DNA of 64,000 bases from Streptomyces luteolifulvus. GTDB taxonomy: Bacteria > Actinomycetota > Actinomycetes > Streptomycetales > Streptomycetaceae. Under the pieces are notes generated by a model that had not been told where the DNA came from, ran no database searches, and was given only the letters and a program-made list of their open reading frames with translations. Both the position numbers and the translations under genes were made by a program. The DNA is taken from the NCBI RefSeq assembly GCF_008806595.1, contig NZ_VZRB01000012.1:62001-126000 (forward strand), read 5' to 3'. This document shows positions 39,918 through 48,580 of this stretch, piece by piece (position 1 is the first letter of the stretch; each line of letters starts with the position of its first letter).

Positions 39918-42463
39918 GCGGGGTCTCCTTCGCTGCTGTCGCTGCCCGCTCGGGCGTCCGAGACGGCACCGCGGCGGGCATCCGGTGTGCCCGCGCGGCC
40001 GGGGGGTCTGCCGCCGCCGCGTGTCCATCCGTCGCGGTACGCCGCCATGCGGTCCCGGACGAGTTCGGGGGTGCGCCGGTCGTCGCCGCGAGCCGTGGGC
40101 CTCTCCCCCGGTTCCTCCGGGCGCCGCTCGCGCAGTTGGGGGGCGAGGCTGGCCTGGCGTACCCGGCGCGGGAGGGCGTCGGATCCTGCGGAGTCGTCCG
40201 GGGGACGGTGCAGTCGCAAGGTGGTGACTCCCGGGGGTGGGGTGTCGGTCGCGGTCTCCACCGCACCAGGTACGGAGGGCACCAGCGCGGGACGGTCCGG
40301 CTGCGCGGGGATGCGCTCCTGAGGGGGGTCCGTGGTGCGGGGCACGCGCGCGTGCCCCGCGGCTGTGGTCCGTTCGGCGTCCGCGGTCCCGCCGGGGGAA
40401 CGTTCCGCCGCGCCGGTGTGCAGCAGTGCGGTGGGCAGAAGGACGACGGCGGTGGTGCCACCGTAGGGCGAGGTGCGCAGATGCACCTTGACGCCGTGCC
40501 GGGCCGAGAGTCTGCTGACCACGAACAGGCCGAGCCGGTCGCTGTCGAACAGGTCGAGTGCCTCGGACTGCTCGATGCGGCGGTTGGCCTCGGCGAGCGT
40601 CTCTTTGCCCATGCCGAGGCCGCGGTCCTCGACCTCGACGGCGTAGCCGTTGCCGACGGGCTCGCCGGTGATGCGCACGCGCGTGTGGGGCGGCGAGAAC
40701 TGCGCCGCGTTCTCGATGAGTTCGGCCAGGAGGTGGGTGAGGTCGGCGACGGCCCCGCCGACGACGGACGCGTCGGGCAGCTGTCGTACCTCCACGCGCG
40801 CGTAGTCCTCGACTTCGGAGACGGCCGCCCGGACGACGTTCGTGAGGGAGACCGGCATGCGCCAGGCCCGGCCGGGCGCCGCTCCGGAGAGGATGATCAG
40901 GCTCTCCGCGTGACGCCGCATACGGGTCGTGAGGTGGTCCAGCCGGAACAGGTCGCTCAGCTCGTTCGGGTCGTCGGAGCGCCGTTCCATGCTGTCGAGA
41001 AGGCTCAGTTGGCGGTGCACGAGGATCTGGCTGCGCCGGGCGAGATTGACGAACACCCCGGAGATGCCGTCGGCCAGCTCGGCGCGCTCCACGGCGGCCC
41101 TCAGCGCGGCCCGGTGCACGGTGCCCAGGGCCTCGGCGACCTGCCCGGTCTCGTCCTCCGCGGGCGGCCCGGGCGGCGCCTCGGCCCGTACGTCGATCTC
41201 CTCGCCCGCGCGCAGTTTCCTCATGGCTTCGGGGAGTTTGCGCCGGGCGATCTCCAGGGCGCCGTTGCGCAGGTTGACCAGCTCGACGACGAGCCCGCGA
41301 CCGATGCGTACGGAGATGACGAGCGAGGCGGCGACGGCGACGAGGCCGAGCAGGACCGCGGCGCCGGCCGGGGTGAGCAGCCCGCGGGCGAACGGGTCGG
41401 CCCGGTCGGCGACACCGCGCCCCGCGTCCTCCTCGATCGTCCGCATGCCGTCCCGCACGCGCGTGTGCGCCCGGTCCCAGACGGCTTCCGGTGCCGCGGC
41501 GGTGGCCCGTGCGCCCGGGGCACCGGCGAGGATGTTGTCCTCGGCGGCGGTCAAGGCGGCGTACTCGCTGCCGTCGGCAAGGGTCTGCCAGGCGGTGTGC
41601 TCGGGACCGCTCAGGTCGGCGACGGCGGACTCGGTGATGGCTCGGCGCGTGTCGACAGCGCCGGTGAACAGCCGCAGCCGCTCGCCCGAGAGTCCGCCGG
41701 CCAGGCGTGCACTGGCCAGTACGACGTCCTCCTGGGCCAGTGCCTCGCCCGCGCGGGAGAACTCGAGGAGCACGCGCGCGTCCGACCCGGGTTCGGCGTC
41801 CTGGATGCCGGTGAGGGCACCGCCCACCGCGAAGGCGGCCGTGAGCGTCCTGGTGTAGCGGCCGTACGTCTCGTCCCAGGTCATGCGTCGGTCGAGCACC
41901 GCGGTCCGCAGAGGGCGCAGTTGTTCGGCGCCGGTGACGAAGGCTTCGAGTCGCTCGGCCACTCCGGCGGGCAGTTCCTCGCTGTCGGCGACGGTGCTGT
42001 CATGGCTGAGCCGTAGTGTCGCCACAGCGCGGTCCGTGTCCCGCGCGAGCTTCCTCAGGTCGTCGCTCCGCCCGGTGGACGGGTCGGTCGCGTAGCGCAC
42101 CGCGACCCTGCGTTCGGCCTGGAGCGCGGCGACGGCTTCCGCGACAGGCGACCGGATCGCCGAGTCAACACGCTGCAACTGGCGCAGCCGGGCGACGTCC
42201 TGGGCAGTGCTCACGGTGGCGTATCCCCACAAGGCGAGTAGCGAGACGACCGGCACCATCAGCAGGCAGACGATCTTGGCCCGAACGGTGCGCGGCCGTA
42301 TGCGCCAGTGGCCCGCGCGCGCGGGCAGGTCGTCGGGGGCACCGCCGGAGGGATCTTCGGATCCTTCGTCGGCAGGCGGTCCGGCGTGTGCGCGGCGGCC
42401 GCGCACCGGAGGTGGGGGCGGCGTCTCGGCGCCGGCTGTGGGGGTCCTACGCGGTGTACGCAT
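39914..42463 (-). CDS. cvnA: Conservon sensor histidine kinase-like protein CvnA
   Basis: 849 residues from the ATG at 42463. After a Pro-rich cytoplasmic start, a membrane helix (IVCLLMVPVVSLLALWGY, near residue 65) leads to an extracellular helical nitrate-sensor-like domain of about 300 residues. A second helix (AAVLLGLVAVAASLVISVRIG) leads to a HAMP-like segment. The cytoplasmic part has LFRLDHLTTRMRRHAESLIILSG and an ATPase domain with ELIENAAQFSPPHTRVRI and VEDRGLGMG. A long Pro/Arg-rich tail ends the protein. The DHLTTRMRRH motif is typical of these atypical kinases. Confidence 0.92.
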   Translation of the reverse strand: MRTPRRTPTAGAETPPPPPVRGRRAHAGPPADEGSEDPSGGAPDDLPARAGHWRIRPRTVRAKIVCLLMVPVVSLLALWGYATVSTAQDVARLRQLQRVDSAIRSPVAEAVAALQAERRVAVRYATDPSTGRSDDLRKLARDTDRAVATLRLSHDSTVADSEELPAGVAERLEAFVTGAEQLRPLRTAVLDRRMTWDETYGRYTRTLTAAFAVGGALTGIQDAEPGSDARVLLEFSRAGEALAQEDVVLASARLAGGLSGERLRLFTGAVDTRRAITESAVADLSGPEHTAWQTLADGSEYAALTAAEDNILAGAPGARATAAAPEAVWDRAHTRVRDGMRTIEEDAGRGVADRADPFARGLLTPAGAAVLLGLVAVAASLVISVRIGRGLVVELVNLRNGALEIARRKLPEAMRKLRAGEEIDVRAEAPPGPPAEDETGQVAEALGTVHRAALRAAVERAELADGISGVFVNLARRSQILVHRQLSLLDSMERRSDDPNELSDLFRLDHLTTRMRRHAESLIILSGAAPGRAWRMPVSLTNVVRAAVSEVEDYARVEVRQLPDASVVGGAVADLTHLLAELIENAAQFSPPHTRVRITGEPVGNGYAVEVEDRGLGMGKETLAEANRRIEQSEALDLFDSDRLGLFVVSRLSARHGVKVHLRTSPYGGTTAVVLLPTALLHTGAAERSPGGTADAERTTAAGHARVPRTTDPPQERIPAQPDRPALVPSVPGAVETATDTPPPGVTTLRLHRPPDDSAGSDALPRRVRQASLAPQLRERRPEEPGERPTARGDDRRTPELVRDRMAAYRDGWTRGGGRPPGRAGTPDARRGAVSDARAGSDSSEGDPA

Positions 42464-42528
42464 GGCCTCCTCGCTCGGGAGTGGTTCGGGTGCGTGCCGT
42501 CCGGGCGGTACCGCGGCCGGTCCCGCCA

Positions 42529-43302
42529 CTAGCGGGCGGCACTCGCGGCGGGCCGCTGGGCGGAGGCGGATGCCTCGCGCTCGCCCGTGGCCGGCGACAG
42601 CGCGACGAACGCGGACGTCAGGAACAGGTACGACCCGAGGCCCACGGCGAGGGGGAAGATGAACTGCATCGCCGTGGCCCCGGGCAGGGCCGTACCGGAG
42701 GGTGTGACGTGCACGCTCACGGCGAACATCGCGGTGTAGTGCATGCTGCTCACCGCCGCTCCCATGATCAGAGAGGCGATGGTGACGGCGACGGGTGACT
42801 TGATGTTGAGGGCCGCCCACAGCGCCGCGGTCGCCGCGACGACGGCGATCAGGACGGAGAGGGCGACCAGCACCGGGTCGTAGCTGACGTCGCCGTGCAG
42901 CCGGACCGCCGCCATGCCCAGATAGTGCATGCTCGCGACGCCCAGCCCGGTGGTCAGTCCGCCGAGGAAGAGCGCGCGGGCACGGTCCTTGCCGTAGCCG
43001 ACGGCGAAGACGCCGACGCAGACGACGGCCATGGCGACGAGGAGGCTCACGATGGTGAGCGGCACGTCGTAGCGGATGTCGGTGCCGCTGACGCCGAAGC
43101 CGAGCATGGCCACGAAGTGCATGGTCCAGATGCCGGTGCCGATCGCGGAGGCCGCGGTGACGAGCCAGTTGCGGCGCGAGCGGCCGGTGGCGCCGAGCGC
43201 GCGCACGGTGCAGCGCAGACCCAGGGCCGCACCCATGCAGGCCATCACATACGACAGCAAGGGGGTCAGCCACCCGAAGGTGGCGTGGTCCAGGTGTCCC
43301 AT
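42529..43302 (-). CDS. MHYT-domain membrane sensor protein
   Basis: 257 residues with seven predicted membrane helices. The three repeated MHYT-type motifs are visible as WTMHFVAMLGF, ASMHYLGMAAV and SSMHYTAMFAV; the fold is proposed to bind copper and sense O2, CO or NO. No output domain (GGDEF, EAL or kinase) is attached, so signalling would need a partner. It lies 65 bp upstream of cvnA on the same strand and may be its cotranscribed sensory partner, though that is inference. The C-terminal tail is a short Ala/Ser/Arg-rich cytoplasmic extension. Confidence 0.9.
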   Translation of the reverse strand: MGHLDHATFGWLTPLLSYVMACMGAALGLRCTVRALGATGRSRRNWLVTAASAIGTGIWTMHFVAMLGFGVSGTDIRYDVPLTIVSLLVAMAVVCVGVFAVGYGKDRARALFLGGLTTGLGVASMHYLGMAAVRLHGDVSYDPVLVALSVLIAVVAATAALWAALNIKSPVAVTIASLIMGAAVSSMHYTAMFAVSVHVTPSGTALPGATAMQFIFPLAVGLGSYLFLTSAFVALSPATGEREASASAQRPAASAAR

Positions 43303-43454
43303 GGCCCCGGGACGCTAGCCGGGGCCAGGAAGCACACAGGGGGCGCATTTCGAAAGGTGCTGGAATATGACGCAGAGATGTTCCTGAACGATCGCGTCCA
43401 GCCCGAACGTGTGCACCGCGACGCCGTTCCCGTCGGTGAGGGATGATCCGGACC

Positions 43455-44054
43455 ATGAGCGACGACCACACACACGTCCAGGAGTTCTTCACCGCCCGCG
43501 CCGCCGACTGGGACAGCCGGTTCCCCGACGACGGCCCCGCCTACGCCGCCGCCGTGGCCGATCTCGGCCTGCGCGAGGGTGATCATGTCCTCGACGCGGG
43601 CTGCGGCACCGGACGCGCCCTGCCGGCGCTGCGGGCCGCCGTGGGGCCGTCGGGCGTGGTCGTCGGGGCCGATCTGACCCCGGCCATGTTGGACGCCGCC
43701 GTACGGGCCGGACGGGACCGGGACGGACACCTCCTGCTCGCCGACGTCGCTGCGCTGCCGCTGCGCTCCGAGTCGTTCGACGCCGTGTTCGCGGCGGGCC
43801 TCATCGCCCATCTTGCCCGGCCCGCCGAGAATCTGCGGGAGCTGGCGCGCGTCGTGCGGCCCGGCGGCGTGCTGGCCCTGTTCCACCCCATCGGCAGAGC
43901 GGCCCTCGCCGCACGCCAGGGCCGGCAGATCACTCCGGACGATCTGCGCGCCGAGCCCAACCTCCGCCCCGTGCTGGCCGGTTCCGGCTGGCGCATGACG
44001 TCGTACGCCGACGAGGACACTCGGTTCCTGGCCCTGGCGGTCCGCGAGAGCTGA
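43455..44054 (+). CDS. Class I SAM-dependent methyltransferase
   Basis: About 199 residues from the ATG at 43455 (an ATG four codons upstream is possible). The order of motifs is complete: HVLDAGCGTGRALPALRAAV (motif I), VVGADLTPAMLDAAVRAGR, LLLADVAALPLRSESFDAVFAAGLIAHL and LRELARVVRPGGVLALFHPIG. It belongs to the Methyltransf_11/UbiE-like group; the acceptor is unknown. Monocistronic, between the MHYT gene and a convergent DUF2236 gene. Confidence 0.87.
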   Translation: MSDDHTHVQEFFTARAADWDSRFPDDGPAYAAAVADLGLREGDHVLDAGCGTGRALPALRAAVGPSGVVVGADLTPAMLDAAVRAGRDRDGHLLLADVAALPLRSESFDAVFAAGLIAHLARPAENLRELARVVRPGGVLALFHPIGRAALAARQGRQITPDDLRAEPNLRPVLAGSGWRMTSYADEDTRFLALAVRES

Positions 44055-44069
44055 CCTCCCGGCTCCGCT

Positions 44070-45065
44070 TCAGTCGGCGGCTGATGGGTCCAGGTGCCGT
44101 ACCGGGCAGCCTCGCACACCGGGCACCGGGCGGGTGCCGAGCTCGTCCAGCCGGTAGCCGTTCGGGTAGCCCTTGATTTCCCAGTTCTGCCGGGCGTGGT
44201 GCGGTGCCCGGCGCGGCGGCAGCAGCCGGACGGCCCGTCCGCGCAGGCGTACGGCGCGGCGCACGAGGGTGCGGGTGACGGGGCCCGGAGGTGTGTAGCG
44301 GAAGGCCCGCAGCAGCGGCTCGTCGAGCAGGGCCAGCGTCGAGGTGCGCAGGAGCGGCGCCAGTGGCCTTGGGTACCACGAGGCCATCAGGTCGAGCGTG
44401 GCGTCCGAGACCCGTCGCGCCTGTTCGTCCCATCCGAAATGGGCCTCTTCGTAGGCGTCGAGGCAGGCCTCGAACTCCTCGTAGGAGCCGGGGATGTCCT
44501 TGATGCCCATGTGCCGCCCCAGAGTGCGGTAGTGCACGGCGGAGGCGACAATCTCGTGGCGCGACAACCGGCGCCATCCGTACGCGTCGATCCAGCGCTT
44601 GGGCATCACGACGAACGTAGACAGCACATACCGCATGTCGTCATTGCTGATGTCGTAGCTGCGGTGCATCTGGTTGATGCGGCGGATCGCCGTACGGCCC
44701 TGTTCGCTGTCGAAGCCGTGCTCGACGACCGCGTCGAGGAGCAGTGAGGTGTCGTCGTAGCGTTTCTGTGTCCGGTCCGTGAGCTCGGCCGTCCCGGCGA
44801 GCAGCCGGCCGATGCCCGGAACGGCGTACGTGCGGTAAAGGGCCAGTTCAAGGGCTCGGGTGAAGTCCCAGGGGAACTCGTACGCCGTGGTGAGCCGGTA
44901 GATCTCCCAGGAGTCCTGCTCCGGGTCCAGCCGCCGGATCTGTGCGAGCCGCTCGAAGCGCTTCACCGCGTTGTCCCCCTTCTGCCGCCGGATCTCCAAC
45001 TCTACGTTGAGCAGCAGGAGATGGTCGACGAGCCATGGCACCACGCAGGGGAAGGTGGTCAGCAT
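44070..45065 (-). CDS. MpaB-family (DUF2236) oxygenase-like protein
   Basis: About 331 residues. The family pattern is seen in YRLTTAYEFPWDFTRALELALYRTYAVPGIGRLL, DDTSLLLDAVVEHGFDSEQGRTAIRRINQMHRSYDISNDDMRYVLSTFVVMPKRWIDAYGWRR. It includes conserved His/Tyr of the DUF2236 fold, which binds haem in latex-clearing proteins and MpaB. The start is uncertain: the ATG at 45065 overlaps the start of a divergent gene by 2 bp, and GTG codons 7-8 codons downstream are alternatives. Substrate unknown. Confidence 0.78.
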   Translation of the reverse strand: MLTTFPCVVPWLVDHLLLLNVELEIRRQKGDNAVKRFERLAQIRRLDPEQDSWEIYRLTTAYEFPWDFTRALELALYRTYAVPGIGRLLAGTAELTDRTQKRYDDTSLLLDAVVEHGFDSEQGRTAIRRINQMHRSYDISNDDMRYVLSTFVVMPKRWIDAYGWRRLSRHEIVASAVHYRTLGRHMGIKDIPGSYEEFEACLDAYEEAHFGWDEQARRVSDATLDLMASWYPRPLAPLLRTSTLALLDEPLLRAFRYTPPGPVTRTLVRRAVRLRGRAVRLLPPRRAPHHARQNWEIKGYPNGYRLDELGTRPVPGVRGCPVRHLDPSAAD

Positions 45066-45360
45066 GTTCGGCAGGGTCCGCAAGGCCTGCACCCGGTTTC
45101 TCAGCTCGTTGCGCGGTGAGGCGAACGCAGGCCGGAAGGCACCGGGGCACAATCTGTTCGAGGCCGCCGCCGCGTATGTTTCGGCCTGTGCGGAGGACGA
45201 CCAGGAGCGGATCGACGAGGCGGCGGGCTGGGTGTCGCCGGAGGCGTTGTCCTTCGGGGTGAGCGAGCTGGCGTGCCGGGCCGTCATCGCCCTCGCGCGG
45301 GAGCGCGACGAGTCGACGCGTACCGTGGCGAGGGCACTCCTCGGGCTGCCGGCGGCCTGA
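45064..45360 (+). CDS. Small hypothetical protein
   Basis: 98 residues, mostly helical: RVRKACTRFLSSLRGEANAG, then LFEAAAAYVSACAEDDQERIDEAAGWVSPEALSFGVSELACRAVIALARERDESTRTVARALLGLP. A good RBS (GGGAAGGTGG) precedes the ATG. No recognised domain and no membrane segment. It is divergent from the DUF2236 gene with the two start codons practically on top of each other, so one of the two starts is probably misplaced. Confidence 0.6.
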   Translation: MFGRVRKACTRFLSSLRGEANAGRKAPGHNLFEAAAAYVSACAEDDQERIDEAAGWVSPEALSFGVSELACRAVIALARERDESTRTVARALLGLPAA

Positions 45361-45496
45361 GGCGGCGCGCCGCGGGTGGTCGATTCGCCCCATCCGGTCA
45401 GAAAACTGCAGCTCCGGGTGGGCATCTCGGTCGTGACAAGCTGCTTCCCGGCGGACTAGGGTGCGCGCCGTTGGACCAATTGCTGGGGAGGCTGGG

Positions 45497-46336
45497 ATGG
45501 CCGGGACGGACGAGGAAGCCGTCGCCGCCGCGGACGATGCGCTGTACGTGCTCACGGCGGTACTGCTGACGCCGGCGACGTTCCCGAGTGTGCTGGGCGA
45601 CGACTATCCGGAGGCCTGCGGGGCGCTCGGTCTCGCGCCGCTGGCCGACGGGTACGGCCTGATACTCGGCCAGGACGGCGAGGGAGCCAGGTGGACCGTC
45701 GCCATCGACGACGTCTCACTGGTCGCGGTCGCCATCGCCTCGTGGGACTGCGGCATGGAGTACGAGCTGTCGCCGGACGAGCGCACGGTCGTCGCCGCCC
45801 TGCCCGGCTGGCCCCTCGACGTCGCCGTCGCGGCCCCCAATGTGCCCGCGCCGCACGATCCCGGCCCCGAGGTCGCGGACGGTGCCCCGCTCACGCCGCC
45901 GGACACCACCACATGGGGCCCGGCCCAGCGCCGTATGGGAGCCGACGAGATCGCGCGCCAGTGGACCACCTGGCGGGAGCAGATCGACGATGCGGAGTTC
46001 CTGAACCCGGGCGAAGGACCGGCCGACGCCGCTCCGGGCGCGGAGGGGACCGAGGCCGACAAGAAGGGCCTGAGCCCCGTCCGGCGGGTCCTCGCCGAGG
46101 CACGGGCATACGCGGACACCCCGCCGCCGCTCGGCCGGGTGCGGTCGTCCTTCGCGTCGGGTGACGCGCGGATCCTGCGCGTGGACGGCCCCGGCTGGTC
46201 GCTCGTGGCCAGGACCGACGACATCGCGTTCGTGCTGCTCGACGAGGAGCCGGGGGAGGTCATGCCGGTGGGCCGGGGACCCGAGCTGCCGAGTCTCCTG
46301 GAGGCGCTCGACAAGATGGCCGTGCGCCCGAGCTGA
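45497..46336 (+). CDS. Hypothetical actinobacterial protein
   Basis: 279 residues from the ATG at 45497, preceded by GGGAGG. The N-terminal domain (EEAVAAADDALYVLTAVLLTPATFPSVLGDDYPEACGALGLAPLADGYGLIL) is acidic and soluble. A central Pro-rich linker leads to a C-terminal domain (RVRSSFASGDARILRVDGPGWSLVARTDDIAFVLLDEEPGEVMPVGRGPELPSLLEALDKMA). No catalytic motif, signal peptide or membrane helix. I do not recognise the family, though the codon use is clearly that of a real Streptomyces gene. Confidence 0.65.
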   Translation: MAGTDEEAVAAADDALYVLTAVLLTPATFPSVLGDDYPEACGALGLAPLADGYGLILGQDGEGARWTVAIDDVSLVAVAIASWDCGMEYELSPDERTVVAALPGWPLDVAVAAPNVPAPHDPGPEVADGAPLTPPDTTTWGPAQRRMGADEIARQWTTWREQIDDAEFLNPGEGPADAAPGAEGTEADKKGLSPVRRVLAEARAYADTPPPLGRVRSSFASGDARILRVDGPGWSLVARTDDIAFVLLDEEPGEVMPVGRGPELPSLLEALDKMAVRPS

Positions 46337-46360
46337 TCCCGCCCACGGCCGCACGACGCG

Positions 46361-46750
46361 CAGTTCGTGATCCGGCTGCCGGGCCACTGGAACGGCGGTC
46401 CGGTCGTCACGGGCGCACCGGGCACACGCAGGCAGTACGCGACGGACACGGCGATCTCCGACCAGGTCCTCGCGGCCGGCTAGAAGGTCTGCTGGGGCAT
46501 CGCGCAGAAGGTCTACCGTGCCGAGTTCAATCCGTCGTACGGCCCCAGCTGCCCCGGCGCGTCCGCCGGTACCACCCCCGATCACTTTCTGGCTCCGTGT
46601 GCCTCCGAATCCGGACCGGCTGCGGCCGATCCTGCCCTGCTACCGGTCGGCGTTCGACGCACTGGTCGCATGGGCCGAGCACGGCGTCCGGCCGCCCGCG
46701 GACCATGTCGTCGGCAGGCCCGCGAGCGGAGACGTGGTCGGCTCATGCGC
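46361..46750 (+). pseudogene. Decayed tannase/feruloyl-esterase-like alpha/beta hydrolase
   Basis: Two pieces of one gene survive. The first (46361-46480) reads QFVIRLPGHWNGGPVVTGAP, then GTRRQYATDTAISDQVLAAG, and ends in an in-frame TAG. The second (about 46590-46750), in another frame, reads VPPNPDRLRPILPCYRSAFD, then ALVAWAEHGVRPPADHVVGRPASGDVVGSC, resembling the C-terminal end of the same family. The catalytic middle (nucleophile Ser motif) is deleted. This explains the 441 bp without an intact gene. Family call from memory of the LP.HWNG and VRPPA..V.RP motifs. Confidence 0.55.
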
Positions 46751-46777
46751 GCCGGCCGACCGGGCCGCGGCGGCGCG

Positions 46778-46960
46778 TCAGCGGCCGAGCTCCTTGCGCG
46801 TGGCGCGGCGCAGCCTGCGCCGCTGTGCGGGGTCGAGCGTGAGGTACGCGGCCGCCGGGACCCCCAGGATGATCAGAAGCGCGGCCCACCAGGGCAGCCA
46901 GATGAGCAGGATGATCCCGACCGCCACACCTCCTGCGGCGATCTTCGCGTTCTTCGACAT
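46778..46960 (-). CDS. Small membrane protein
   Basis: 60 residues from the ATG at 46960, with GAAGGAGG upstream. A short Lys-containing N-terminus is followed by two adjacent hydrophobic segments (IAAGGVAVGIILLIWLPWWAALLIILGVPAAAYL), and the C-terminus is strongly basic (RRRLRRATRKELGR). It should be an inner-membrane hairpin with both ends in the cytosol. No family recognised; function unknown. Confidence 0.65.
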   Translation of the reverse strand: MSKNAKIAAGGVAVGIILLIWLPWWAALLIILGVPAAAYLTLDPAQRRRLRRATRKELGR

Positions 46961-47210
46961 CAGCGTCGCCTCCTTCGCGGCCACTGCCGCTCTCTGTCCA
47001 GTGAACGGGTCCGCGCTTCCCGTGGTTCCTGACCCGCCCCCGAGAAACCCCTGAGACACCCCTGAGTCGCCCCCTGAGACCGTCCCGACGCTGGAGGGGG
47101 CGTCGGCTCGACAAGTGGCCGACGCCCCGGGTTCATCCGCCGGTCGTACGGCGTTCCGCGCCGGGCCCAACTCTTGCCGCTGTCACCGAATTTGGTCCTC
47201 AGGAGGCCTG

Positions 47211-48551
47211 ATGTCCCCGTATGCCACCGGCCGGCGCCGCGTCCACCGTTCCGTCGCAGCAGGCGTGCCCCTGGCCGTGCTGGCGGCGCTCGTGGCGGCC
47301 GCCCCGGCCGCGGACGCCTCGTCCACGGACGCGTATGTCACGCGTACCGCGACGTTGGGCGACCTTCCGCTCGGTGCGTTCAGCAACGCGCTGCTGCCGG
47401 GGACCGTGGACGACGACCGGGGCGTGGACCTCGGGGGAATCGGGAGTGATCTCTACCCGGCCGGCCGCAAGGGCGAGTTCTGGACGGTCACCGACCGCGG
47501 CCCCAACGGTCAGATCAAGGTCAGCGGCACGAAGCGGCGCACGTTCCCGGTGCCGGGCTTCGATCCGTCGATCGTGAAGATCCGGGTGTCCGGTGACAGC
47601 GTGCAGGTGCTGGACGCGATCCCGATCACCACCTCCTCGGGCAAGCCCGTCACCGGCCTGTCGAACCAGCAGGGGCGTGACGAGGCGCCGTACTCCTACG
47701 ACGCACAGCAGCCGCTGTCGTACAACCCGAACGGGCTGGACACCGAGGGCATCGTGCGGGCGGCGGACAACAGTTTCTGGCTCGTCGACGAGTACGGGCC
47801 CTCGCTCGTGCATGTCTCCGCGCGCGGGAAGGTGCTCGCGCGCTACGTGCCGAAGGGGCTGAACCTCACCGGGGCGGACTATCCGGTCGTGGAGGCCCTG
47901 CCGTCCGTGCTGCTGCACCGGAAGATCAACCGGGGTTTCGAGGGGCTCGCCCAGCTTCCCGGCGGCAACCTGGTGCTGGCGGTCCAGAGCCCGCTGTCCC
48001 TGCCCGACGCGGATGCCGGGGGCGCGTCGCGCACGACCCGTCTGCTGCGGTTCTCGCCGAAGAAGAAGGCCGTCACCGCCGAGTACGCGTACCGCTTCGA
48101 TCCGGTGAACGTCGTGGATCCGAGCGAGGACGACACCTCCGAGCTCAAGATCTCCTCGGTGGTCGCCGTGGGCGGTGACCGGCTGCTGGTCGAGGAGCGC
48201 ACCGACAAGACGGCGCGGCTGCAGCTCGTGCGTCTGGACTGCGAGGCGAACATCCTCGGCGGCCCCTGGGACGACGACACGACGTCTCCGTCCCTGGAGC
48301 AGCTCGACGACCCGGCGGCCTCCGGCGTCCCGGTGCTCCCCAAGCGCCTGGTCGTGGACCTCGGCACGGTGGCGGGCCTGCCCGGGAAGATCGAGGGCAT
48401 CGCGCGCGTGGATCACCGCACGCTCGCCGTCATCAACGACAACGACTTCGGGATGACGGACGGCGCGGGCGCGTTCGACGCGCAGGGACGGCTGGTCGAC
48501 AGCGGTGTGGAGACGACGGTGACCTACGTGCGGCTGCCGCGCGGCATCTGA
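47211..48551 (+). CDS. Secreted esterase-like phytase-family protein
   Basis: 446 residues from the ATG at 47211, with AGGAGG upstream. A signal peptide is evident (RRRVHRSVAAGVPLAVLAALVAAAPAADA). The mature part follows the esterase-like activity of phytase pattern: EFWTVTDRGPNGQ, GLDTEGIVRAADNSFWLVDEYGPSLVHV, INRGFEGLAQLPGGNLVLAVQSPL and IEGIARVDHRTLAVINDNDFGM. This is a beta-propeller family of extracellular phosphoesterases. It converges on a hypothetical membrane gene with a shared hairpin. Confidence 0.87.
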   Translation: MSPYATGRRRVHRSVAAGVPLAVLAALVAAAPAADASSTDAYVTRTATLGDLPLGAFSNALLPGTVDDDRGVDLGGIGSDLYPAGRKGEFWTVTDRGPNGQIKVSGTKRRTFPVPGFDPSIVKIRVSGDSVQVLDAIPITTSSGKPVTGLSNQQGRDEAPYSYDAQQPLSYNPNGLDTEGIVRAADNSFWLVDEYGPSLVHVSARGKVLARYVPKGLNLTGADYPVVEALPSVLLHRKINRGFEGLAQLPGGNLVLAVQSPLSLPDADAGGASRTTRLLRFSPKKKAVTAEYAYRFDPVNVVDPSEDDTSELKISSVVAVGGDRLLVEERTDKTARLQLVRLDCEANILGGPWDDDTTSPSLEQLDDPAASGVPVLPKRLVVDLGTVAGLPGKIEGIARVDHRTLAVINDNDFGMTDGAGAFDAQGRLVDSGVETTVTYVRLPRGI

Positions 48552-48580
48552 TCCCGAGGTCCCCCTACAGGGACGGGATC
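48550..48580. terminator. Bidirectional hairpin between convergent genes
   Basis: Arms gatccc...gtccc and gggac...gggatc (48550-48580) pair with a small bulge around a short loop. The left arm overlaps the stop codon of the phytase-like gene, and the loop region overlaps that of the minus-strand gene. Terminator role inferred. Confidence 0.45.

Noticed and set aside
41683..42016. Plus-strand open frames across cvnA
   Set aside because: Antisense shadows of the sensor gene, without motifs.
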